Assembly (NCBI GenBank): GCA_965262055.1
Contig: CBDHEI010000002.1
Location: 1,612,001-1,676,000, forward strand
DNA length: 64,000 nt
Source of the DNA: G958296245 sp965262055
GTDB taxonomy: Bacteria > Chloroflexota > Dehalococcoidia > Lucifugimonadales > G958296245
Direction: 5' to 3'
The notes below the pieces were generated by a model. The model made no database searches. It saw only the letters and a program-made list of their open reading frames with translations, and was not told where the DNA came from. Below, piece by piece: positions 17,610-26,346 of the stretch. Position numbers and translations under genes: made by a program. Position 1 is the stretch's first letter. Every line of letters begins with the position of its first letter.

Positions 17610-18153
17610 GTGGACTTCGACAGCTACGACCTAAGATCCATCCATCTACGACGAGATGTTCCTGCCGGACGGCGCCCCCCGGGAGCATTCCAGGCAGGTC
17701 TACGAGACGCTGACGCAGCTCTCTGCCGAGGAGCTCGTCAACATCCAGGACCGGGTCACTCGCTCGTTCTCGAACGAGGGCATCACCTTCGCGGTCTACG
17801 GGGACGAGGAGGCCGAGGAGCGGACCATACCCGTCGACTGTCTGCCCCGGGTGGTTTCAGGCGCCGACTGGAGTCATCTCGAATCGGGGCTGACCCAGCG
17901 CCTCAAGGCCCTAAACCTCTTTCTGGATGACATCTACGGGAAGGCCCGGATCGTTCACGACGGCGTGGTCCCGGTAGACATGGTGCGCGACTGTCCCCAG
18001 TACCGCATCGAGATGCGCGGTTTCTCCGCGCCCTACGGCACGTGGGTGGCTGTCTGCGGCACCGATCTGGTGCGCACCAACGACGGCTTCATGGTGCTGG
18101 AGGACAACCTGCGCGTGCCCTCGGGCGTCTCCTACATGCTGGCGAACCGTAAG
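17610..18153 (+). pseudogene. Circularly permuted ATP-grasp protein, 5' part (split by IS)
   Basis: N-terminal third of a DUF404/DUF407-type circularly permuted ATP-grasp protein, a family linked by gene neighbourhood to peptide-bond formation with alpha-E proteins and transglutaminases. Landmarks are GITFAVYGDEE, LNLFLDDIYG and EDNLRVPSGVSYMLANRK. The frame from GTG 17610 encodes DFDSYDLRSI and then shifts at a tandem ATCCATCC (17636-17643). Deleting one ATCC gives DFDSYDLRSIYDEMF, the expected family start. Translation might restart at ATG 17656. At 18153 the frame runs into the IS1380 element and ends after 11 foreign residues. Confidence 0.88.
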
Positions 18154-19858
18154 CCCGAATCCACCGAAGGACACCGATGGACGGCGTGAGGACAGCGGCA
18201 GGGTGGGTGAGGGAGCTACAGGGGAGATGGCTGGGCTCATTGGGGTAGATTGGAGGTCGGCGAACGGTCTTCAGTCGCCGCCTTGCGCCCCTATGGCCCT
18301 CTGCGGGAGCTGCGATGCGCGGGATGGCGAGAGAATACGCAGCAGGGAACTCTCGCGGGACCGGGGTGGCACGAGTTTTCAGGGAAGTTGGGTCAGTTGC
18401 AGGCTGGCAGTTCAGGCGGGGAGTGGAATGGCTCGCAGCCGGGCCATGGCGCGAGTGAACTGGGTTTCCCAAGTCCAATGCTGGGGAAGATGCAGGGTAA
18501 GGCGGCGCGCCGAGCGGGTGATCCGTCCCACCAGAGCGAAGACCCGCCGCCTGAGGGTCTTGGTGGTCACGGTCCGTTCGGCCAGACCGATGCGCGCTGT
18601 CCAGCGGGCGAGGTTGTGTGCCATCACCTGCACCGCCAGCCAGGCGCCGTTGGCGGCGAAGCGCCCCGAGGGGAGATGGTTGAGTCCGACGCCGTGTTTC
18701 AGGTCTCGAATGGCGTTCTCGATCTCGGCGTGGCGGCGATGATCGGCCTCCAGTTCCAGGGTTTCCCCGTCCCGGTCGGTGATGAAGCCGTGATAGCTGT
18801 AGGTGGCGAAGAGGGCCAACTGGGAACCGGGCGTGGGCTTCACCCGCCGGACGATGAGCCGCACCGGCGCGGCGTCGGGTTCACTCTGGAAGGGGGTATA
18901 GGTGGTCTCGGCCACATCGGCGGCGCCGTCCATCCAGTAGGGAATCGGCGTCCAGTCCTGCTCGGGGATCGCCTCAATCAACTCCCGCAGGCCTTTGTGC
19001 TGGCGGATGGTGATGGAGAAGCGGACACTCATCTCGCGGCAGACGGCGACGAGAGCGTGGGCGTAGAAGCCGCTGTCGGCGCGCACCGTGAGTTGGCCGC
19101 TGGCCCTACCGTAGCGCACCCGCCCCACCGTTTCACGCAGGAAGTGGGCAGCGCCGCGAGCGGTGTTGGCACGGCCCTCGCGCAGCCGGGACATCAGCAC
19201 ATCGCCGGTTCCGGCGGCGATGGCCAGCAGTGGGTGATAGCCCCGCACGCCGGTGTAGTTGTGGTGTCGCGCCCCTTCTTTGTCCAGTCCATAGGTCTCG
19301 CAGATGGTGGAGTCCAGGTCGATGGTAAGGGGCGAGTCGCCGGGTCCGGCCCCAGCGGCCCATGCGCGTGCCAGCAACTGGCGGCTCACCCGGTCGAGTT
19401 GACGGACATGCCCCCACCGGAAGCTGCGCAGGAAGGTGCCCAGGGTGGATGGCGCCTTGACCACGCAGCCGAGAACACCGACCGTCCCACCAGCACGCAG
19501 CGCATCGGCGTCGTCGATGAAGTCGCCGCCCGCCAGCGCGGAAGCGACCAGCGTCAGCAGTTTGTCCCCCGTGTTCGCCCGCCCCGATGCGCAGCCTAGG
19601 TCGAGGTGATGGTCGACGAGTTCCCGCAGGCCCAGGTGCTGTGCAAGGGTGGCCGGCAGGAGCAGGCCGGCATTGGCCACCAGGCGGTGGTCGTCAAAGA
19701 CGACGCGGATACGGTCGGGATTATTCTGTGGCAGCATCTACTGGGTGCTCCTTGTTTCCGGGCGGTTTTCTGTTTCAAAACCATTCTCCCAGATTCAGAG
19801 GAGCACCCTCTGGCTTCTTCAAGGACTGTCCCCAAAGTCGTCTTTCGGTGGATTCGGG
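18154..19858 (-). mobile_element. IS1380-family insertion sequence, complete
   Basis: 1705-bp element bounded by 19-bp inverted repeats beginning CCCGAATCCACCGAA (18154-18172 and, inverted, 19840-19858; one mismatch). The target duplication GTAAG lies at 18149-18153 and 19859-19863. It carries a single transposase gene. Removing it together with one GTAAG copy rejoins the ATP-grasp frame exactly (ANRK followed by VAKSS). The clean ends and intact transposase suggest a recent insertion. Confidence 0.95.
18412..19737 (-). CDS. IS1380-family transposase
   Basis: 441-residue DDE transposase of the IS1380 group. It contains LTIDLDSTICETYGLDKEG with the first catalytic Asp, YTGVRGYHPLLAIAAGTGDV, VRADSGFYAHALV with the second, and a C-terminal HAEIENAIRDLK segment with the presumed Glu. 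No frameshift is seen. It occupies most of the 1.7-kb element and reads opposite to the gene it interrupts. Confidence 0.95.
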   Translation of the reverse strand: MLPQNNPDRIRVVFDDHRLVANAGLLLPATLAQHLGLRELVDHHLDLGCASGRANTGDKLLTLVASALAGGDFIDDADALRAGGTVGVLGCVVKAPSTLGTFLRSFRWGHVRQLDRVSRQLLARAWAAGAGPGDSPLTIDLDSTICETYGLDKEGARHHNYTGVRGYHPLLAIAAGTGDVLMSRLREGRANTARGAAHFLRETVGRVRYGRASGQLTVRADSGFYAHALVAVCREMSVRFSITIRQHKGLRELIEAIPEQDWTPIPYWMDGAADVAETTYTPFQSEPDAAPVRLIVRRVKPTPGSQLALFATYSYHGFITDRDGETLELEADHRRHAEIENAIRDLKHGVGLNHLPSGRFAANGAWLAVQVMAHNLARWTARIGLAERTVTTKTLRRRVFALVGRITRSARRLTLHLPQHWTWETQFTRAMARLRAIPLPA

Positions 19859-19863
19859 GTAAG

Positions 19864-20754
19864 GTCGCCAAGTCGAGTCTGCGCCGCCTGTACCGCAGAT
19901 CCCGCGTGCGGGAGGTGTCGCACTATGGGCGCCTGCTCCAAGAGACCCTGCGTGAGCTAGCGCCGAAAGGGCAGTCCGACCCGTGCATCGTGTTGCTCAC
20001 CCCCGGCGTCTACAACTCCGCCTTCTACGAGCACATCTTCCTGGCGCGCGAGCTGGGCGCCGAGCTGGTGGAGGGCCGCGACCTTCTGATCAACGACGGC
20101 TTCGTCTACATGCGCACTACCAAGGGACTGAGGCGGGTGGACGTGGTGTACCGGCGGGTGGACGACGACTTCCTCGATCCGCTGGTCTTCCGTCCCGACT
20201 CCCTGCTCGGCGTACCCGGTCTAATGCACGCCTACAAGCTCGGCAACGTGACGCTAGCCAACGCGCCCGGGACCGGCGTCGCGGACGACAAGAGCGTCTA
20301 TGCCTACGTTCCCGACATGGTCCGTTACTACCTGGGCGAGGAGCCGATCCTGGCAAACGTCGATACTCGGCTGTGCCGCCGGTCCGAAGACCTGGAGTAC
20401 ACCCTCGACAACCTGCAGGACCTGGTGGTCAAGCGCGTAGGCGAGTCCGGGGGGTACGGGATGCTGATCGGCCCGCATTCGACCCCGGAGGAGCGAGCCG
20501 AGTACACTGAGCAGGTGCGCGCCGACCCTGCGGGATTCATTTCGCAGCCGGTGCTCGACCTCTCACGCTCGCCATGCCTGATCGACGGCCGCTTCCAGCC
20601 GCGCCACGTGGACCTGCGCCCGTTCGTGCTGCACGGGCAGGAGACCCGCATAGTGCCGGGCGCGTTCTGCCGCGTCGCACTGCGTGAGGGCAGCCTGGTG
20701 GTAAACTCCAGCCAGGGCGGCGGCGGCAAGGACCTCTGGGTAGTGGAGGACTGA
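19864..20754 (+). pseudogene. Circularly permuted ATP-grasp protein, 3' part
   Basis: Continuation of the gene split by the IS: 296 residues from VAKSS to KDLWVVED. It contains LTPGVYNSAFYEHIFLARELG, VDVVYRRVDDDFLDPL, NAPGTGVADDKSVYAYVPD, VVKRVGESGGYGM and RHVDLRPFVLHG, which are the ATP- and substrate-binding blocks of this family. A start codon inside the IS keeps an upstream frame open, but that is chance. The combined gene would be about 462 residues from ATG 17656. It is followed, after five bases, by the original start of the alpha-E gene. Confidence 0.88.
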
Positions 20755-20787
20755 ACGGGATGCTCGCACGCAGCGCGCAGGGCCTCT
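20728..20787 (+). repeat. Direct repeat, copy 1, flanking Uma2 insertion
   Basis: 60 bases covering the end of the ATP-grasp gene (KDLWVVED, stop) and the original N-terminus of the alpha-E gene (MLARSAQGL). Copy 2 lies at 21529-21579 with nine bases missing and two substitutions. Confidence 0.85.
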
Positions 20788-20858
20788 CGCCACTCCGCGT
20801 GGGTGGTACTGGGGAGTGACAGGGGCTGTTATCATAAGGTGGGTAGAAGGGGCCAGAT

Positions 20859-21422
20859 ATGACCACTACGCATACGGATACGAAGCGGCTGACCGCCGAC
20901 GACCTGCTGCGATTGTACAGCGAGGGGGTCCGCGGCGAGCTGATTCGGGGGGTGCTTTGCGAGACCATGCCGACAGGACAAGAGCACGGCGAGATCGTGG
21001 TGAATCTGGCGGTTTTGTTGGGGGCGTTCGTAAAGCCCCGTAAGCTGGGGCGGTTGACGGCATCGGACTCCGGGGTCTGGCTGGAGCGCGACCCGGACAC
21101 CGTGCGCGAGCCGGACATAGCGTACTTCTCGGCGGAGAAGATACCACTGGGCGTGCGGGTCACAGGCTACGCCGAGGCCGTTCCCGACCTTGTCGTGGAG
21201 GTCGCATCCCCCAGCGACAGCTTGCGAGAGGTCAACGACAAGGCGCTGATGTGGCTGGGTTACGGAGTGCGCATGGTCTGGGTGGTGAACCCACACACGC
21301 GGGCCGTGGACGTGTATCGGGAAGGCCGCGCAGCGTCAACGCTCACTGAGAATGACGCGCTCGACGGCCTGGACGCGCTGCCTGGCTTCACCTGCGCAGT
21401 GCGTGACGTGTTCGACACGTAG
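20859..21422 (+). CDS. Uma2-family protein (DUF820, putative endonuclease)
   Basis: 187 residues of the Uma2/DUF820 family, which has a PD-(D/E)XK nuclease-type fold. Features are LTADDLLRLYSEGVRGELIRGVLCE with the first acidic residue, REPDIAYFSAEKIP, and PDLVVEVASPSDSLREVNDKALMWLGYGVRMVWVVNP with the E-x-x-S-P-S and K. AGAAGGGG precedes the ATG by six bases. The gene lies inside a 0.8-kb segment bounded by imperfect direct repeats that separates the ATP-grasp and alpha-E genes, so it is an insertion. The biological role of Uma2 proteins is poorly known. Confidence 0.92.
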   Translation: MTTTHTDTKRLTADDLLRLYSEGVRGELIRGVLCETMPTGQEHGEIVVNLAVLLGAFVKPRKLGRLTASDSGVWLERDPDTVREPDIAYFSAEKIPLGVRVTGYAEAVPDLVVEVASPSDSLREVNDKALMWLGYGVRMVWVVNPHTRAVDVYREGRAASTLTENDALDGLDALPGFTCAVRDVFDT

Positions 21423-21528
21423 TCGGTTACGCACCGCCACTGTGAGCCGGGTAGTGTTCCATGCTTCAATTCAGACACCCCCGCAGTCGGCTAGGCTGGA
21501 TACAACTTTAGCTAGAATAGCCGAGAGT

Positions 21529-21579
21529 AAGGACCTCTGGGTACTGGAGGACTGAGGGATGCTCTCGCGCAGGGCCTCT
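21529..21579 (+). repeat. Direct repeat, copy 2, flanking Uma2 insertion
   Basis: 51-base copy of 20728-20787. Relative to copy 1 it lacks two bases before the ATG and seven within the alpha-E coding sequence. The seven-base loss shifts the frame, so ATG 21559 no longer reads into the alpha-E protein. Confidence 0.85.
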
Positions 21580-22518
21580 ATTGGATGGGCCGCTATCTGG
21601 AGCGGGCCGAGCACCTTTGCCGGCTGCTGCGTCTCCAGACGGAGGCGCTCGTGGACCGGCCGCCTCGCGAGATCTACTTCGGCTGGAGCCGCATCTACGG
21701 CAGCTTGAGCCGGCAACCCCCCGGCGACACCCTCGAGGTAGGAGACGACTCCTTCACGTTGGCGGACTCCTACACCCTGGCCGACGACCTCACGTTCGAG
21801 AGTTCCAACACGGACTCGGTGTGGAGCTGCTTCGCGCTGGGGCGGGAGAATGCCCGGCAGATGCGCCACTGCATCAGCGCCGAGATGTGGACCCGGCTGA
21901 ACCTAGCCTACCTGCGAATACAGAAGCTTAGCATCCAGGATATCTGGGGCTCCCCGGAGAGCTTCTACGAGGAGACGGTGGCGGAGATCGCCACCTTCGC
22001 TGGGGTAGCCGCCGCCACCATGTACAGGGACCAGGGCTGGAGCTTCCTCCAGCTTGGCCGCTTCAACGAGCGCGTGCAGCTCTCGACCTCGCTGCTGCTC
22101 ACCCAGCTTGCCTCCGACTCTACCGACTCTACGAACGCGGAAGAGTCGGAGGCGGACTGGACGAGCCTGCTGCGCGCGTATCATGCCTTCGAGGCGTACG
22201 ACCGCAGCTACAGCGTCGAGGTGCGGCCGCGGCATGTGCTGGACCTGCTGGCGACGGATCCGATGCTGCCCGACTCGCTGTGCCACTCCCTCGACATGGT
22301 GGTGGCGGAGCTCGACGCTCTCGGCCCCGGCCCGGACGCGGCCGCCAGCGCCGATGCCGCGCGCCGGACGCATGGCCGCCCAGGTGCGCTACGACTGGCC
22401 GGACCGGGAGGACCATGAAGAGCTCCTGCGTCAGGTGCGCGGACACGGGAGGGACCTACACGATCTCGTTTCTTCCGCCTATTTCGACTACCCGGTAGAG
22501 GACTTCCGCGCGCGCTGA
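21559..22518 (+). pseudogene. Alpha-E domain protein (DUF403), twice frameshifted
   Basis: Helical alpha-E protein, the partner of circularly permuted ATP-grasp proteins. The main open frame runs from ATG 21585 (MGRYLERAEHLCRLLRLQTE) to 22418 and includes DIWGSPESFYEETVAEIATF and YRDQGWSFLQLGRFNERV. The expected N-terminus MLARSAQGLYW is lost by the seven-base deletion in repeat copy 2. Near 22360-22370 the frame moves by one base, so the usual C-terminus (AAQVRYDWPD to VSSAYFDYPVEDFRAR, stop at 22518) is now in another frame. Translation from 21585 would give a protein short at one end and wrong at the other. Sequencing error cannot be excluded for the second shift. Confidence 0.85.
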
Positions 22519-22521
22519 CCC

Positions 22522-23406
22522 ATGGCAGCCACAACCCTATACGAGATCAGTCACGTCTCCCGCTACTCCTACGCATCGCCGATGCGGGGCTGCGTGATGT
22601 CGCTCTGCCTGACGCCCCGCGATGAGCCACGTCAGCGCCTGTGGAGTTTCGAGCTATCCACGGTCCCGCCCTCCTCCATGAACCCCGAGACGGACAGCTT
22701 CGGCAACACCAAGCACGTGCTGAACATTCACCGTGAGCACGAGGCGCTGGAGATTGCCGCCCTCTCGACGGTCGAGACCGAGGCATCCGCCCAGCCGTCA
22801 GGCCCCTTGGGCGCCGGCGCGTGGGAGGAGGTACGCTCGTGGAGGGACTCGTTCGCATACTGGGACTACACTCACTCAAGCGCGCTTACCCGGCCCTCCG
22901 CCGCCCTGGACGACTTCGTGGCCCGGATGAACCTCCGGGCGGAGGGCGACCCGCTGGAAGCCCTGACTGCACTCTCGGACGCGCTCCACAGCGGCTTCGA
23001 ATACGTCCCGGGGAGCACGTCGGTGGTCTCGCCGATCGACCACATCCTGGAGACCGGCCGGGGCGTCTGCCAGGACTACGCGCACGTCATGATCGCCGTC
23101 GCGCGCTTTTGGGGTGTGCCCGCACGCTATGTTTCCGGCTATGTGCCTCTGGAGTCCGGCAGTACCGCGCTGACGTCGGCGTCCCATGCCTGGGTCGAGT
23201 GCCTGCTGCCGGGCCTCGGCTGGACCGGCTTCGACCCCACCAACGGCCGCCTGCCCGGCGAAAGCCACGTGCGCGTAGCTGTGGGACGCGACTACCAGGA
23301 CGTGGCCCCGACCCAGGGCGTCCTGCTCGGCGGCGGGGACAGCACGCTGGAGGTCGATGTGCGGATGCGCCCAGTGGCGGCGGAGCCCGGTGGAGGCAAC
23401 CCCTAG
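22522..23406 (+). CDS. Transglutaminase-like cysteine protease-fold protein
   Basis: 294 residues. The N-terminal beta domain LYEISHVSRYSYASPM is typical of bacterial transglutaminase-like proteins that accompany alpha-E/ATP-grasp genes. The papain-like triad is complete: Cys183 in GVCQDYAH, His222 in SHAWVE and Asp238 in GFDPTNG. The start lies three bases after the original alpha-E stop, so the genes were one operon (ATP-grasp, alpha-E, transglutaminase). It appears to be the only intact member. It is cytoplasmic by sequence. It overlaps the convergent HIT gene by four bases. Confidence 0.93.
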   Translation: MAATTLYEISHVSRYSYASPMRGCVMSLCLTPRDEPRQRLWSFELSTVPPSSMNPETDSFGNTKHVLNIHREHEALEIAALSTVETEASAQPSGPLGAGAWEEVRSWRDSFAYWDYTHSSALTRPSAALDDFVARMNLRAEGDPLEALTALSDALHSGFEYVPGSTSVVSPIDHILETGRGVCQDYAHVMIAVARFWGVPARYVSGYVPLESGSTALTSASHAWVECLLPGLGWTGFDPTNGRLPGESHVRVAVGRDYQDVAPTQGVLLGGGDSTLEVDVRMRPVAAEPGGGNP

Positions 23407-23873
23407 CCTAGAGCGGCCCGGATTCTGCGGGCGGTCGCGTCGCCGTCGGTCAGGGGCCCGCGAGGGGCGACGAACCGGCTCGATCCGATCCGTTCGCCCG
23501 GGTAACGCGGAAAGAGCTGTATGTGCAGGTGGTTGATCTCGCCGTCGCACATCGTGTTCATGTACACCTTCTCAGCCCCGAGCCCTCGCTTGATCGCGTT
23601 CGTTAGTCGTACGCAGAGCCCGAGTATCTCCGAGGCCTCCTCGCCGTTGATTTCGGAGATGTCCTCACGGTGGGGCTTGAAGATGACGATGGTGTGCCCC
23701 TTCATGCGGGGGAACAGGGTCAGCACCACACGCAGCCTCTCGTCATCGTATACTGTGGGCTGCTCGCCGAAGACCTCCCCGGTTTCCAGATCGCGGCAGA
23801 TGTAGCAGATCCCCCGGCTACGGAGCCCGTCGATAACGCGGTCGAGGTCATCCTTGGTGGAGTAGCTGTTCAC
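23403..23873 (-). CDS. HIT-family protein
   Basis: 156-residue histidine-triad nucleotide hydrolase/transferase. The active-site strand HLHIQLFP (His115, His117) has Gln119 in place of the third His, as in GalT-like and some Ap4A phosphorylase-like members. CYICRDLETGEVFGEQP suggests a Cys-x-x-Cys near the N-terminus. The GTG start has GGGAG nine bases upstream. The substrate is probably a nucleotide, but unspecified. Confidence 0.88.
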   Translation of the reverse strand: MNSYSTKDDLDRVIDGLRSRGICYICRDLETGEVFGEQPTVYDDERLRVVLTLFPRMKGHTIVIFKPHREDISEINGEEASEILGLCVRLTNAIKRGLGAEKVYMNTMCDGEINHLHIQLFPRYPGERIGSSRFVAPRGPLTDGDATARRIRAALG

Positions 23874-23945
23874 TGTACGAGTCTCCCGCTGGGTGCCTTC
23901 TCTCTTCCCTCAACCAGACGCCGACAACAATCGGAGGATACTATT

Positions 23946-26339
23946 CTACTTCTCCGTCTTGACCCTGAGCCGGGCGCCGTCGTAGGTGAACTCTACGGAC
24001 CCATGCTCCGACGTGAGGAAGACCTGCCCTGCGGGTACGCGGCCCCGTATGGCCTGCATGACGTCGGGGTTGGGGTGGCCGTAACGGTTACCCTCGCCGA
24101 CTGAGACCACCGCGGCCGCGGGGCTGACCCTTCGCAGGAACTCCTCGGACGAGGACGTCCTGCTGCCGTGGTGGGCGACCTTGAGCACGTCGGAGGCGAC
24201 CCGTAGCCCGGAGCCCAGCAGCCGGGACTCAGCGTCCACGTACATGTCGCCCGTGAGCATGAAGCTAACCGACCCGTAGGCTAGCCGTACGGCTACCGAC
24301 GAGTTATTCACGTCCGCCAGCGCGGCGCCGACCAGCCGCTCCGGGGGGTTGACGACCTCCAGCACCGTCCCGTCCGAGAACGAGATGGTCTGTCCCGCCG
24401 CGGCCTGCGTCACCGTGGCGCCCTCGGCGGCTACGGCTTCTCTCCAGTCGCGGTAAGCCGCGCCGTCGTACTCTAGCCGCCGCTCCAGCACGTGGAGCAC
24501 CCGGTAGCGACGGAGCACCTCCGTGAGGCCGGCCACGTGATCGTGGTGGGGGTGTGTGAGTATCACGAGGTCGATGGTCCGGTCCCAGAAGGGCATCTTC
24601 GAGGACGCCACCCTCACGGCCTCGTCGGGGTCGGCGCCGCCGTCCATCATGATCTGCGCGCCGCCGGGTGTGACGATGAAGGCCGCGTCGCCCTGGCCGA
24701 CGTCGGCGAAGGTCACGTGCAGCCTGCCGTCTGGCAGGGAAAGCACGGCCAGCCACGCGAGCGCGGCGGCCGCAACCACCGGCGCGAGCAGCCACAGCGG
24801 GGCCTGCCCCGCGGTGAGCCACCCCCAACCGGGTCGGGGAATCGCCGCAGCGGCAAGCCGCGTAAGGCTGCCGAGCCGCCTCTGCCCCAACGCTGCGCTT
24901 GCCAGCAAGGCGTAGTAGCCCCAGAGGAGGACGGGGGCCATGCGCCCTACCTCTGCGTCCGCAATGGGAAGTCGGGCGGCGAGGCCCACCAGGCCCGTGA
25001 CGTAGGAGCCTGAGGCCCACGCAGCCCAGCCGAAGGGCGCGGCCAGCCACGTGGCGACCAGTCCCAACGCGCCCGTCGCGGCGTGGGCGAGCAGCACGAC
25101 GGGCAGCGCCGGAAGGGCCAGCATCGTCACCGGCAGCCCTATGAAGGAAACGCGCTCGAAGTAGAAGGCAACCAGCGGCCACGTCGCGAGGGTGGCCGCC
25201 GCGCCCATCGCCGCCGCTGTCGTGAGGGACCGGCGGAGACTCGACTCGTCCGCGCCATCGTCGGGTGCGCCCATCGCCCTGCTCAGCAGCCTCCCCATGG
25301 GCTCCGCAAGAACCGCGATCCCGGCCATTGCGGCGAAGCTGAGCTGGAACGAGACGCTCCAGAGCGCCTTGGGGTCGAATGCCACCATTACGGCGGCTGC
25401 TAGCCCCAGCGACGGCAGGATGGCGCGGGGCCGTCCCAACGCCATGGCGGCGACGTAGACGCTGGCCATTATCGCCGCCCGCGTCACCGATGGCGACATT
25501 CCGGCGACGGCGGCGTACAGCCAGAGCAGCAGCAACGGCGCCAACAGGTACAGGTTCCTGCGGCGTCCCAGCAGCCACTGGCTCACGGTCAGGCTCAGCC
25601 CGAGCAGGATGCCGACGTGCAGCCCAGATATGGCCAATAGATGGGAGGCTCCGGTAGCCCTGAAGTCGTCGACCAGCCTGGGAGGCAGGTGGTCCCGTAT
25701 CCCAAGCAGGACTGCCTGGCCGAACGCCGCCTGCGGCTCCGGCACGACCCGCTCCGTGGATTCCGCGAGTCTGAGCCTCAGCCCTGTCAGCACCCTGGAG
25801 AGCGGGGACCCGCCCTTGCCGTCGAGCATCTGCCCTTCGGGGAACGACATCACCGAGCCGATTCCACGCCGTGCGAGGAACGCTGCGTAGTCGAAGTCCT
25901 CGAACGCCGCCGGCTCCTCTAGCACCCCGGAGAGGAGCAGCCTGTCTCCGTACCTGACATCGGCGGACGCCATGGTCACCAGCACGTCTCCGCCCTCGAT
26001 GCTTCCCGACACCTCCTCCACGCGGAACCGGAAACGGATCGCCCGCCCCGCCGGATCCGGGTCGTCGGCAACCCAGCCCGCGACACTAATGTCCTCAATG
26101 GAGTGGTATTCGGACAACGGCGCTGCGCCGTCGGGATCGAAGGCGACGCCCCTGGCGGCGCCGACGAGGGCTGCCACAATGAGAACGGCAGGCAGATAGG
26201 GCCGGCCCCGCACCTTCAGCAAGACTGCCCCAGCGGAGGCTGAGCAGGCGAGCATCAACAGTCCGGCGCCGTGTAGCTGCGTCTCGGCCCCGAAGAAGAC
26301 GCCGGCGACGAGGGCTACTGCGAGCAGCAGGAGCTTCAC
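23946..26339 (-). CDS. comEC: Competence channel protein ComEC/Rec2
   Basis: Forms the inner-membrane channel that takes up single-stranded DNA. The 797 residues contain N-terminal membrane helices, an OB-like soluble loop (GDVLVTMASADVRYGDRLLL), the competence domain (SHLLAISGLHVGILLGLSLT) with many helices, and a C-terminal metallo-beta-lactamase domain (FADVGQGDAAFIV, ILTHPHHDHVAGL, KVAHHGSR) that may trim the incoming strand. The start is GTG, seven bases after the comEA stop, so the two form an operon. This is the full three-domain form. Confidence 0.95.
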   Translation of the reverse strand: MKLLLLAVALVAGVFFGAETQLHGAGLLMLACSASAGAVLLKVRGRPYLPAVLIVAALVGAARGVAFDPDGAAPLSEYHSIEDISVAGWVADDPDPAGRAIRFRFRVEEVSGSIEGGDVLVTMASADVRYGDRLLLSGVLEEPAAFEDFDYAAFLARRGIGSVMSFPEGQMLDGKGGSPLSRVLTGLRLRLAESTERVVPEPQAAFGQAVLLGIRDHLPPRLVDDFRATGASHLLAISGLHVGILLGLSLTVSQWLLGRRRNLYLLAPLLLLWLYAAVAGMSPSVTRAAIMASVYVAAMALGRPRAILPSLGLAAAVMVAFDPKALWSVSFQLSFAAMAGIAVLAEPMGRLLSRAMGAPDDGADESSLRRSLTTAAAMGAAATLATWPLVAFYFERVSFIGLPVTMLALPALPVVLLAHAATGALGLVATWLAAPFGWAAWASGSYVTGLVGLAARLPIADAEVGRMAPVLLWGYYALLASAALGQRRLGSLTRLAAAAIPRPGWGWLTAGQAPLWLLAPVVAAAALAWLAVLSLPDGRLHVTFADVGQGDAAFIVTPGGAQIMMDGGADPDEAVRVASSKMPFWDRTIDLVILTHPHHDHVAGLTEVLRRYRVLHVLERRLEYDGAAYRDWREAVAAEGATVTQAAAGQTISFSDGTVLEVVNPPERLVGAALADVNNSSVAVRLAYGSVSFMLTGDMYVDAESRLLGSGLRVASDVLKVAHHGSRTSSSEEFLRRVSPAAAVVSVGEGNRYGHPNPDVMQAIRGRVPAGQVFLTSEHGSVEFTYDGARLRVKTEK

Positions 26340-26346
26340 GGCCCGG

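Noticed and set aside
18250..19599. 449-residue plus-strand open frame inside the IS
   Set aside because: Antisense of the IS1380 transposase.
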